In this document: piece by piece, positions 48,926 through 58,491 of the stretch
How the letters are laid out: every line of letters starts with the position of its first letter
Position numbering within the stretch: position 1 is the stretch's first letter
From: Chrysoperla carnea
Lineage: Eukaryota > Arthropoda > Insecta > Neuroptera > Chrysopidae
Assembly: GCF_905475395.1 (NCBI RefSeq)
Contig: NC_058337.1
Location: 130,407,960-130,471,959, forward strand
Direction of reading: 5' to 3'
DNA length: 64,000 nucleotides
The notes under the pieces: model-generated
What the model was told of the DNA's origin: nothing
Database searches by the model: none
What the model saw: only the letters and a program-made list of their open reading frames with translations
Program-made: the position numbers and the translations under genes

Positions 48926-50025
48926 ATGAATTTAGTAACATTAGTACAAATTATTGTTGCATTTTCAATTGTTGTCACCGTGAATGGAAACTTACTTACG
49001 TTTGATGGACAGTGTCCATTTGCTGATATGAAGCCAGTAAAATACGTTGACAGATTTGTAAGTATTCTATTCATAAAATCATCTAAAGAGTCTATTTCCG
49101 ATTGTCCGTCTGCGAACACGATAACTCAAAAACGAAAAAAGACATCAAGCTGAAATTTTTATAGAGTGCTCCGTACGTAAAAAGTGAGGTCGATGTTCGT
49201 AAATGAGCAACATTGGTCAAGGGCTTATAAGCCGTTAGAGATAGAACAAAAGTTTACATGATAAAATTTCCTTATAAAAAAAATAACTAATTTTGTTTGA
49301 AACAAATTAATTTTTTTTACACAGTTGAGAAAAGCTCCTTTAACAGTGAGAACAATCGCTGAGTCGGCTCCATTAAGTGGTACAAACCGGACCGATGCAA
49401 TCGAGATTTTTCAAAAAGAGCTCGATAACATTATAGTTACACGTATAAGTCGATCGAAAGAAACAGGTCAATGTCACAGATTTTATCTTCTTATGAGACC
49501 TTCTGTTCCTCCTGGAATGTATGGTGCACTTTACCAAGGTAAGCTTTTTTATGTTGCTTGTTTAATGTCAGGCTTGAACAGAGCCTGACTAGTTAAAGAC
49601 TTGTCCATAAATGTGGTAGAGTCTTTGATAAAGAATGAAATATAATCTATTATAATATTTAAACTACACTCGCAAATTGAATTTGTGTTCTAGCTGCGCC
49701 CCATGCAAATTTTGAATACTCCAGATCAGCATTTTTATCATTTGATCCAATAACCATGACTTCTGTTGGATTATCCTGCCGAAATCTACCAAATTCGAAA
49801 TTTCAGAGTAAGATTTCATAAGTTAACACATAGAAAACAATTTTGTTTAGAGTGATGATGAATAGCTTCAATTATTTTTTAGTTGAAGTGGTTGTGTTGT
49901 CAACATTCAAATCAAGATATGATGAAGCAACTCAGGAAGCTGTTAGGAAAATTTTGGAATCGAATAATCTTGGATATATAAATATGGTTAGAATTGAACA
50001 CAATAATAGATGTTTGGTACCATAA
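48926..50025 (+). CDS. LL12, secreted lipocalin-like protein
   Basis: The exons are 48926-49057, 49325-49538, 49694-49807 and 49883-50025, giving 200 aa. It is the last gene of the array. The signal peptide starts MNLVTLVQIIVAF. The rest includes NLLTFDGQCPFADMKP, LRKAPLTVRTIAESAP, SGTNRTD, SKETGQC, AAPHANFEYSRSAFLSFDP, LSCRNLPNSKFQ and VEVVVLSTFKSRYDEATQEA, and the end NNRCLVP. In exon 3 the usual CHN is CRN, as in LL9. Intron 1 consists largely of an R1 repeat (49086-49306). No clear TATA-like box was found. Confidence 0.9.
49086..49306 (-). repeat. Dispersed repeat family R1, copy 6 (LL12 intron 1)
   Basis: TCTATTTCCGATTGTCCGTC, AACACGATAACTCAAAAACG and GTTAGAGATAGAACAAAAGT are all present. 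It fills most of the 267-bp intron, ending just before the acceptor. Confidence 0.7.
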
Positions 50026-50309
50026 CTTATCGGCGATTCTCTCACAAATGTATACATGTATATGTTGTGCCAAAATTACGATTTGTTTAAAATTCCGTCT
50101 AGGTCTCAACGAGGGAGTGCACACATCCTCCATTAATATTTTGTGTCTCCATTCTTCGATTATAATTCTTTTTGTTCTTTATTTATTTCGTTTGCTTATT
50201 TAAACTGTTTCGTAGATCTATATAACACTTTTGTTATTCTCCTTTGATATCCCTCTTTATCCTATCCAAAAACAATCTCTCTTTTCATATTCGTATTTCA
50301 CAGACTATT
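50026..50309. other. 3' flank of LL12
   Basis: No gene is seen. This is the right border of the array. Confidence 0.5.
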
Positions 50310-50805
50310 AATAAATAATAGTTTAAAAAAACTAAAAAAACACGCTTTTATAGCAAATCGAACTAAAAACTTAAAAATAATTTTTAATAACAAAGAGTTT
50401 ATATTACCGTAGCAGAAGGTTATACAATCAATCATAATTAATTACTTAAAAATAAAAATATAATAAAATTTAAGTTACAAACAGAATTATTAAATTCAGA
50501 GTGAAAAGTCGTGGGGTGCTTGACATATTAAAGGTTATACAATCATTCTATTGGCAACTATCTATGAGTGGAGAGTTATGGAAATGTAGTGAAATGCACC
50601 CCACGCTTTTCACTCTGAATTTAATAATTCTGTTTGTAACTTAAATTTTATTATATTTTTATTTTTAAGTAATTAATTATGATTGATTGTATAACCTTCT
50701 GCTACGGTAATATAAACTCTTTGTTATTAAAAATTATTTTTAAGTTTTTAGTTCGATTTGCTATAAAAGCGTGTTTTTTTAGTTATTTTAAACTATTATT
50801 TATTT
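50310..50805. repeat. Nearly perfect foldback (inverted repeat, ~210-bp arms)
   Basis: The arms 50310-50519 and 50596-50805 are inverted copies differing, as far as I can see by eye, at one substitution and one indel. They are separated by 76 bp. Both arms carry GAAGGTTATACAATCAATCA and end inside at GTGGGGTGC. The near identity indicates a young event. It lies directly beside a Helitron helicase remnant, so it may be part of, or inserted into, that element. Confidence 0.85.
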
Positions 50806-50864
50806 TATACTTTTTAGTACGATTTATCAATTAGTTTTTTGTGGATATGTGGTATTAAAATGTA

Positions 50865-51150
50865 TTACGAATCGTTTCGTAATCTATTCATCTCATTTAA
50901 TGCATCACTATTGCACGGGGTTTTTCCTGTTAACTTAGAGCAATCAAGTTCTTCAATGCGAATACCGTCTAAGGTTCTTACACGACTAAGTGCCACATAA
51001 GCTTGTCCAGCAGCAAACAGTCGTGAGCCTAGATAAATGACTGCATGATCAACTGTACAACCTTGCATTTTGTGAACAGTCGAAGCCCAACTCAGGATTA
51101 GTGGCAACATTCGTCTTTCAGCAGTTCCATAGCTACGCCCTCGTGGGTAA
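50865..51150 (-). mobile_element. Helitron (PIF1-type helicase) C-terminal remnant
   Basis: On the minus strand about 90 residues match the end of PIF1 helicases of Helitrons. They include [20 protein letters not shown] (the motif V/Va region), [16 protein letters not shown] (motif VI, Gln-x-Tyr-Val-Ala-Leu-Ser-Arg) and GIRIEEL, and the frame ends shortly after. The N-terminal side is cut by an R1 repeat at about 51141, and the first residues of the open frame come from that repeat. Rep and the rest of the helicase are absent. A domesticated PIF1 gene is unlikely given the truncation. Confidence 0.85.
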
Positions 51151-51412
51151 ACAGTGAAGTTTACAAAAAAAAATTTCAAACAAAAGTTGTTTATTTTTTT
51201 ATAAAGAACATTTTTTACATTTGAACTTTTGTTCTATCTCTAACGGTTTACAAGATGGGTCCTACGGACCCAAGATCCAATTGACCCATATTGCTCATTT
51301 ACGAACTTGACCTCAGTTTTTAGGTCCTGAGTACGCTATAAAAATTTCATCTTGATATCTCTTTTCGTTTATGAGTGATCGTGTTCACTCTCCTAGAGGA
51401 TATATGAAAAGA
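51141..51412 (+). repeat. Dispersed repeat family R1, copy 7
   Basis: The sequence includes CGTGGGTAAACAGTGAAGTT, then TTTCAAACAAAAGTTGTTTA, then CTATCTCTAACGGTTTACAA and GATGGGTCCTACGGACCCAA. Its left edge cuts the Helitron helicase frame, so it inserted after the Helitron. Confidence 0.75.
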
Positions 51413-51419
51413 ATATATT

Positions 51420-51625
51420 TATCCTGGCGGCCCTAACAAGGATAATGGGAATTATTAACGAATTATTGCATTGTCACCGGTTCTTGAGACGTATGCAAAG
51501 TTTCAAGTTAATCAGATGTTAGGAACCGGTGAAAATCGTGCTCAAAGATTCCGTTACATAGTTACATACATACAAACAAACAAACATACAGCCCAAGCTT
51601 ATAAAAGCGTGTTAAAAATGAGGTT
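51420..51625 (+). repeat. Old dispersed repeat 3' end
   Basis: CACCGGTTCTTGAGACGTAT is followed by CATACATACAAACAAACAAA and GCTTATAAAAGCGTGTTA. This type of tail is widespread in insect genomes. I cannot assign the family from sequence alone. Confidence 0.4.
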
Positions 51626-52519
51626 TAGTTATTCAAATTAATTTTTTTGTTTAGATTTTAGATTCTACTTTATTTTTACTATTGAACATCGTTTTTATTT
51701 AATTTTTGTACTAGGATTTTTGAATCTATTTTTATTCAAATAAATAAAACATTTTGCTTATAAATGATGGCCAGAAGAAATAACCTTCAAAACTCCCTGA
51801 TGTTTCTCAATTTACCTCTTTTTTTATACTACTTTATATTCTCAAACTGTTTAAGATGATATCTCAAAACTGTACGTTGAATGGCCTGTAAGCATGCTAA
51901 CTTCAGGCCGTATTTTCTATTTTTCACTCCTTGACCCAAATGTCACAACCGTGTAAGTTAAATTTTGATAAATATTGCAGAAACGTTAAATTTGACCCAA
52001 AATTTGAAAAGTATGGCCCAAAATTAGTGTAAATACAAACTTAGTTTATTAAAATAGGATAAAATTTGGGTGTGATAGAGCGAAATTAATTTTTTGGATT
52101 TTAATTACGTTATTGAGTATAATAAAAAATCAAAATTTTTGGATATCTTGTCCAAATTTTGTTCGATTTAAATGAAATTGTTGTTGAAACATAATAACTT
52201 TGGGTCGCATTTTTCTTCTAAATAAGTCGCTTAAACCTCTCCTTGGGCCAAATGCGGAACGCTTGATTGTTAAATTTTATATATGTGAATATATATATGA
52301 AATAAATATATATGTCGCTGATTAGGCCATGCCTAGAAGTTGATTTTAAAGAATAAAGTCACAAACATGGAAGTTTCAACATTCACAAACATGAAAGTGC
52401 AGCGTCAACTACAAACCTAACCACACAAATGTCAAATTATATCACTAGGTACATGAAGGTTATAAAGACCTTCATGACTAGGTACTTCAAGATAGGCCAA
52501 ATATGAAAATTCTTTCAAA
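51626..52519. other. Intergenic, upstream of TMEM234
   Basis: No gene is seen. A short direct repeat of ACTAGGTAC and CTTCA lies at 52440-52490, about 50 bp before the TMEM234 start. Confidence 0.45.
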
Positions 52520-53125
52520 ATGATTTTCGAAACTTGTAAGAATTTAAATTATATTCACAGTAAAATTAAAAACACTTTACATTGCACAATTTTTTTTGCA
52601 GTTATATTAGTATTAGTTGCAGTATTATGGGGATGTACAAATCCATTTATTAAAAGTGGTACCGTTGGTATCGAAAAGATTAAAGGAAAAACAAAATTTT
52701 CACAAATTTTATTAGAATTAAAATTTTTATTTACTAATTGGAAGGTTAGTTGTTACTTTTATATTATTATATTAATTATATTAATTTTCGTTCTTGGTTT
52801 TTAGTATATTATACCATTTTTAATCAATCAATCTGGCTCGTTGGCTTATATATTTGCGTTACAAATAGCACCGATGTCATTAGTTGTACCAGTCACAAAT
52901 TCTTTAACTTTTGTTTTTACTGATCTCACAGGAAAATTACTTGGTGAAAAATCACCTCCATTACGTTAGTATTTTAATAATAAACATTTCTGTTTTGTAT
53001 AATAAATAAACCATCTTGTTATTACAGGTACCTACATTGGTATGTTATTCATTTTATGTGGAACAACGCTGTGTGTATTAGACAAAGTATATCCGATAGA
53101 TGTCTCTAGTATACTAATGTTTTAA
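52520..53125 (+). CDS. TMEM234: Transmembrane protein 234 homologue
   Basis: Four exons (52520-52535, 52602-52744, 52805-52964, 53028-53125) give a 138-aa protein; all borders are GT-AG. The product starts MIFETFILVLVAVLWGCTNP and has four hydrophobic segments (about residues 5-20, 55-75, 78-98 and 108-125). It keeps the TMEM234 landmarks: LWG-x-T-x-P near the start, the PFL-[IL]-NQ-x-GSL-x-Y block, VP-x-x-NSL-x-x-x-FT, and G[KE]-x-LGE, followed by a final G-x-x-L-x-G-x-x-LC segment. The family is related to small EamA-type transporters and is membrane-bound; its biochemical role is poorly known. The first intron is 66 bp and free of in-frame stops, so retention would insert 22 residues in frame. 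I chose the spliced form because it restores the normal short N-terminus. An AATAAA lies near 53149. Confidence 0.92.
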
Positions 53126-55118
53126 ATCTTTTATGTTTATTTTTAAAATAAATAATTGTATGCATTATTTTTTATATAAATAAATAATTTTATTATTAAT
53201 TAAAATATTTTTATAACTTTCAGTTGTTATAATTTATAAATTTTATCATCTAGAATCTAGATTAATAGCTTCCGAAATATCGTCCAAAATCTTTCTAAAA
53301 ATTGGATTTAGCCGATATCACTGAAATTATTCGACCAAATGTTGTTAAATGCACTAAATGTTTGTAGTTTTGGGTCAATTTATTAAATTCTAAAACAAAA
53401 AGTTGTTTGTAATTACAAATTTTTTTCTCAAAAAGATAAAACTGAACAAGTTAGTATAGCAAGGTGAAATGCCATTTTGATGAAAATTGCAAGGATGAAC
53501 GTCCCCAAGATCCCGAAAGTGAACATATTCTATTGATAACTGGGAATTGAAACCCCACCAATTGGAGATAATAATTCGTACTATCTATAGAATAGGAAGA
53601 TAACTTAGATCATGTTTCCGTGAAATAAAGTAGATTGTTTCCATTTCTCTTTTAAAATTTATTGGAAAAAGTTTTAATATTTGTCGATTTATATCAAAAA
53701 GATCTCTCGTTTGCCAAAAAAAAAAATCTCGACCGATCCACTTTTTGAAATGAAATAGAAACGCCAACTTCTATAGAACTTGGTGATTTATTTTTTATAA
53801 AGTATCATTTGATTTCTTCAAGCTTTCCTTAAGTGCGCACTGCATTTCTGTTATTTTTAAACATTCCTGTGATTACCTTCTGCTAGTGCCAAGCGATTAT
53901 TTTCAAAATTAAAATTGATAAAAATTCATCTAAGAAATTCTTTGTGGTAAGAAGGTTACGCAATTATTCTATCCATCGAACATTCAATTAAACGAAATTT
54001 AAATTTTGATGATGCCATTGACACTCTTACTGAACAGAAAGCCCGAAAAAAGTTATTTTATTAACAACCATTTTGTTCTAAAACAAAAATTATGATTTCA
54101 GTCCACGCTCTTCAAATTAAAAGTAAGAAAATGAACCAAATATGATAGCGTTTTGTATACCAAGTTTACGTAGGGATTTATATAAATAACAAACTTTAAC
54201 GTTGGTTGAGCTTTTTTATTGTTGGTGGGTGAAGGAACCATCTGATTTATTTGCCACGGGCCTAGAGCGGTATAGTTACGCCACTGACATTATAGTGTTG
54301 CAATTTTTAATGACGTGCCATTGTGCTAATTAGAAAGGTCAACAAACAGATATTTTTACTTCGACAAAAGAAAACAGTAATAAAAATTGTTTATAATACA
54401 ATTAACTTTTAAAAAAATATACATTTTTGAAAAATAAAAGTGTGGTAATTCTAGCCAGACACTTATACAATCACTTTTCAGGTGTGTAAACATATGTAAA
54501 TTTTTATTCGAATTTCGTATGTTCATAAAAGTAAATTTAAACAAATTGAAAAAAAACAATCATATTAGTATCGGAAAAGTATTAAAATGTTATTGATAGA
54601 TCTGAAATGAGGTAAGTGTGTAAGTTTATTTTGATTTTTCATTCATATTCGAATTACTACATCTTTCATTCAACTAGATGGTAATCCAACTTGATTTTCA
54701 AAATTTTGAAAAGTGATGACATGAAAAATGGTGTCAGCCAAATAGTCGCCTCTGAACGTTCTGCAGCCAGGTAATTTTCTATGACTTTTCGCAAGTTTCG
54801 GAGGGCTATTTCGAATAACATGAAGGATGTCATTTTTAACGTAGTCCCATTTTGCAGATTTGTTGAAATAGACGCGGCTTGTAAGAAAGTCCTACAAAAC
54901 GAACTCCAATGAGATATTCTTGGCGGAGTCTTATCAAAGTTTGGTGTCTGTTACGACTTTCTCAATAAGCGGAAATATTTTATATTTTCCGTGAAAGGAA
55001 TTTCACAATAAATTTTATTGCAAAAATAATAATTCACCTTATTTACAAGACATATAAAATATTGTTTAAAACAATTTAATTATTTTTTCCTTTTATATAT
55101 AAAAATTTTTTTTAAAGC

Positions 55119-55149
<31 letters not shown>

Positions 55150-55733
55150 CTTACATAAACGTGGACAAAATATGATTAAATTAATATTATGTCACAAGAG
55201 CTTAGTAGTTACTGGCTTTCATGACCAAATCCTATTTAAAAATTCGTTTGAAAACATGTCATCTATGGCCTTAGGATTATTGTGTAAACTGAAACGAAGA
55301 TGAAAAAGCAGTGTTAGCATAGTTGGCCGACAGGATTATGTGTTCAGGGCTTAGATCATATATTTTTGAATTTTCAAAGGTTCAGGGCCGTAAAATTATC
55401 GTTTTTTTTTCAATTTATCGTACCAACAGAAAATTTTTTTAAAATTTTTTTTTTCAAGAAGTCGCCTTGTAACTGTAAGAGAGGGTTAAAGGGAAAAAAA
55501 TTAAAACAAACACTTTTTTAATAACACTTTATTATTTGTAATTTTAAATCTCTATGTAAAATAAAAACACTTTACAAAAATAAACTTTAGGGTTTTAAGG
55601 AACATAATGGTTATTAAAAATTATTAATAATAAAGTAACATAAACGTAATTTTTTTTTTGTAATTTAATAAAATACTACATAATACGTATAAGTAAGAAT
55701 GATACATAATATCACAAATATAAAATAATTATT
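53126..55733. other. Intergenic, no gene seen
   Basis: This is 2.6 kb with no supported gene. An A run of about 27 bp lies at 55123-55149. Frames on the minus strand (53585-53767, 54356-54559) lack motifs. Confidence 0.5.
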
Positions 55734-55901
55734 TCAACAGATAAAATCTAATTTTCTTTTTTTTTCAGTAGCAAACTTATTAATTACCGAATCAATATTA
55801 ATTTCAACATTTCGGTGTATGTATAAAAGAGCTAAACTTGAAATTCTTTCTTGGCCCATTGTTGCTCTCAGCCAATTTTTTATTATTTTAAGTGTTGAGA
55901 A

Positions 55902-56150
55902 GAGTTCCATGAACCTGGAACAGCCAAAGTAGCACAACCAGGTAAAATATACGGGGTTAATTAGTACTCGATTATTACTAATTAATTACCCAAAAATTGA
56001 ATTTATTACTCCATTTTTTTAAAAATTAACACCAGTTGTGCTGGCTTCCACCTGAAGCTAGCACAACAGCTTCAAAAAACTTCGTATTGGTACAAAAAAT
56101 TAGAACTCATTAATTACTAATTTATGACCATAAATTTTAATTTATTACCA
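55902..56150 (+). repeat. Left terminal inverted repeat
   Basis: This pairs with 58046-58294. Landmarks are CAGCCAAAGTAGCACAACCA, ACGGGGTTAATTAGTACTCG and CAGTTGTGCTGGCTTCCACC. Confidence 0.85.
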
Positions 56151-56159
56151 TTCTTCAAC

Positions 56160-57215
56160 ATGGTCCAAAATAGTGTTGAGACTGGCCATTCGAGAAAAAC
56201 TTATCGACAGCGTACGGAAATCCTGCTGGATGTCTTAGAAACCATCCGAACCCTCGATGAAAAAAAACAACAAATCGGAAACACAAATACGTTTACCGTA
56301 TCCACCGACATGTTCGTGACGGGGTTGGCTGAAGTTTTAATGAAGTCAACTCCTTCGAAAGTAGAAGTTACAACGTGCTCGAACGGTTGTCAAAAAGAAA
56401 ATCATGTCGTTGTAATTCATTTTGATGACCGATTAATAAAGTCACAAATGAATAAAATATTTGAGAACGATTCAATGACTGCAGGGAATTGTATTACCAA
56501 AGGATGCACCGGGATTACTACAACAACAGTTCTATCATTCGGTATAATTTTAATTATAAACAATTTTTACAAAAACTCGACATTTTAATATACTTTGATT
56601 GTTTAACTGTCTTTTGAACGGCGATGTGAGTTTCTCTGAATGTTTTATTGCCGGACAATAATATTTTCAAATTTCAGTTTTTTACATTCAATTCTATTGC
56701 AAGTTCCATCTAGTTCCATCTGTTCGATAAAATTTTCCATCGAAGCTTTTTCTTGTACTTTTTTTAAGATTTAAGATATTTTTAAGATGTTCCATTGGGC
56801 CTGAACTTCGATGGAAATGGATGGAATTTTTAACGCGGGTTGATGTAATCTTTCTTATTTCACTGATCATTTTCAAATCGCAATTATAGGTGACTTGTTG
56901 CTGCTGGAACCATATCGTTATAAAAACGAGTTCGAAACCAGCCTTTCTACATTCAAATTAAAGGATATACCAATAAATATTACTAATTCAGAAAACGAAC
57001 AGGACTACGTCTTTTCTGGGTTTGTTGCGTATCGCGGTTCGACAAACAACCTACGGACGTTCGAAAATTCCAAGTCGATAGGTCACCACTATGCTGTCTG
57101 CAAAAGGAGTCAAGAGTGGACATTGTACGATGATATGCTGCTAAAATCCAGTCGAGCGACGCAAAACAATTTCTATCCGGTATGCCTTCTCGTGTACAGA
57201 AAGATTGCTAAATAA
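56160..57215 (+). CDS. USP-like (peptidase C19) fragment carried by the element
   Basis: Two exons, 56160-56541 and 56890-57215, join in phase (G|GTATAA ... TTATAG|GTGAC) to give 235 aa. The C-terminal part has the USP His box: GHHYAVCKRSQEWTLYDD, with His193/His194, Trp204 and Asp208-209. A zinc-finger-like set of cysteines precedes it (C73-x3-C77, C111-x4-C116), as in the USP fingers subdomain. The segment between (DLLLLEPYRY) fits the strand linking them. The N-terminal catalytic Cys box of USPs is not seen, so it is probably not an active protease by itself; it might bind ubiquitin or be inert. Both frames are open, which suggests recent capture or selection. The start ATG lies just inside the left TIR. 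Confidence 0.7.
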
Positions 57216-57223
57216 AAAGTTAT

Positions 57224-57700
57224 TTGGAACCAAAACACTGGAACCAAAAATGGCTACAACTTTTACCGACTAAGCTCCATGCAATACGCGATAATATTTT
57301 CGACAAGCTACCAACCCTTGACCGCCAAAAATATTGTACAATCGTTAGATTACGGATTGGACACACGAACATGAGCCACATTCATCTCATAACCAAGAGT
57401 AACCCAAACCGATGCCAACACTGCAACGCAATAATATCGGTGAATCATGTTCTTTCACAATGTCAGGGATACCAGCATCAAAGAAACAAAAATGGATTAC
57501 CCTCGGAAGCCAAGGATATCCTCAATGATCCCAAATATTTCCCAAGTCTCTTCAAGTTTATTAAGGACAATGACTTAATTATATGAACCCATTTTGTATT
57601 AATAATAACACATGTAAATAATGTATAAGTCTCTGCGGTCGCTAATGACCTAGACGTTAAAAGCGACCTTAAATAAAAAAAAAAAAGAAAAAAAAAAAAA
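57224..57700 (+). mobile_element. 5'-truncated I-clade LINE
   Basis: The open frame from 57224 to 57586 is the end of a LINE ORF2. It starts in the segment after RNase H (HWNQKWLQLLPTKLHAIRDN) and runs into RLRIGHTNMSHIHLITKSNP. It ends with the CxxC-Hx4C cluster (RCQHCNAIISVNHVLSQC). A short 3' UTR (57587-57672, with GTCGCTAATGACCTAGACGT) and an A-rich tail follow. The flanking duplication is AAAAAGTTAT at 57214-57223 and again after the tail (57696-57706). The element is therefore a single truncated insertion into the larger transposon, immediately behind the stop codon of the USP-like gene. Confidence 0.9.
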
Positions 57701-58045
57701 AGTTATCATAATTAAAGACAATGGGAATTTCTATTTAATTTAATCCTCTTAGTCAACATTACTGAATGTTTCCATCTTGCATAATTAAAAAAAAAAAAGA
57801 ACTAGTTGTTACAGGTTTACGAGAAAACTAGGACAATTTTTATTTACTATAGAATTTTACAAGTAATACCTAAATTAAAATTTATGGTAATAAATTAGTA
57901 ATTAATGAGTTCTAATTTTTTATACCAATAGGAAGTTTTTTGAAGCTGTTGTGCTAACTTTCGGTGGAAGCCAGCACAACTAGCATTAATTTTAAAAAAA
58001 AAAATGGAGTAATAAATTCAATTTTTCGGTAATTAATTAGTAATA

Positions 58046-58294
58046 AATTAAAATTTATGGTAATAAATTAGTAATAAATGAGTTTTTAATTTTTTGTACC
58101 AATACGAAGTTTTTTGAAGCTGTTGTGCTAGCTTCAGGTGGAAGCCAGCACAACTGGTTTTAATTTTTAAAAAAATGGAGTAAAAAATGGATAAATTCAA
58201 TTTTTGGGTAATTAATTAGTAATAATCGAGTACTAATTAACCCCGTATATTTTACCTGGTTGTGCTACTTTGGCTGTTCCAGGTTCATGGAACT
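58046..58294 (-). repeat. Right terminal inverted repeat
   Basis: This is the inverted counterpart of 55902-56150. A second, more diverged copy of the same sequence precedes it in tandem at 57880-58046. Confidence 0.85.
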
Positions 58295-58397
58295 GTTGAG
58301 AAGCTACGTTCTGAAGACGCAACACTTACAGGCATTGTAGAAACTATGTGGAACGCTAGTTTGATGTGCGGAAAAATATCTGCATCGCAGATTGCAA

Positions 58398-58400
<3 letters not shown>

Positions 58401-58489
<89 letters not shown>
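58401..58489. repeat. (TA)n microsatellite
   Basis: An uninterrupted TA tract of about 89 bp. It keeps long frames of Tyr-Ile open on both strands, which are not genes. Confidence 0.95.

Positions 58490-58491
<2 letters not shown>

Larger units (their letters stand above)
55902..58294 (+). mobile_element. Mutator-like element with a captured USP-type gene
   Basis: This 2,393-bp element has TIRs beginning AGTTCCATGAACCTGGAACA on both strands. It is flanked by a perfect 9-bp direct duplication, GTTGAGAAG (55893-55901 and 58295-58303). A 9-bp duplication and long TIRs are typical of Mutator-like elements; hAT and P elements make 8 bp. It encodes no transposase but carries a two-exon gene resembling a ubiquitin-specific protease, as Pack-MULEs carry host gene pieces. 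The right side has the TIR region duplicated in tandem (57880-58046, then 58046-58294). A LINE is nested inside. Family assignment rests on TSD length and layout only. Confidence 0.75.
55734..58400 (-). mobile_element. hAT transposase 3' end, split by another element
   Basis: On the minus strand, 58303 up to about 58400 encodes DADIFPHIKLAFHIVSTMPV and SVASSERSF. From 55901 down to 55734 the frame continues STLKIIKNWLRATMGQERIS, then LALLYIHRNVEI and a KKRKLDFIC end. This is the canonical hAT C-terminal dimerisation block (SVASxERSFSTLK...RL..LALL.IHR). The two parts are in frame once one copy of the 9-bp duplication and the 2,393-bp insert at 55902-58294 are discounted. Upstream of the dimerisation block a (TA)n tract interrupts the sequence and no more transposase is recognised. 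It resembles the P52rIPK/ZMYM1-like branch, but that is not certain. Confidence 0.85.

Noticed and set aside
36170-49119. Minus-strand frames over LL exon 1 blocks (for example 36170-36424, 41193-41375, 48904-49119)
   Set aside because: They share peptides only because they are complements of the conserved signal-peptide exons.
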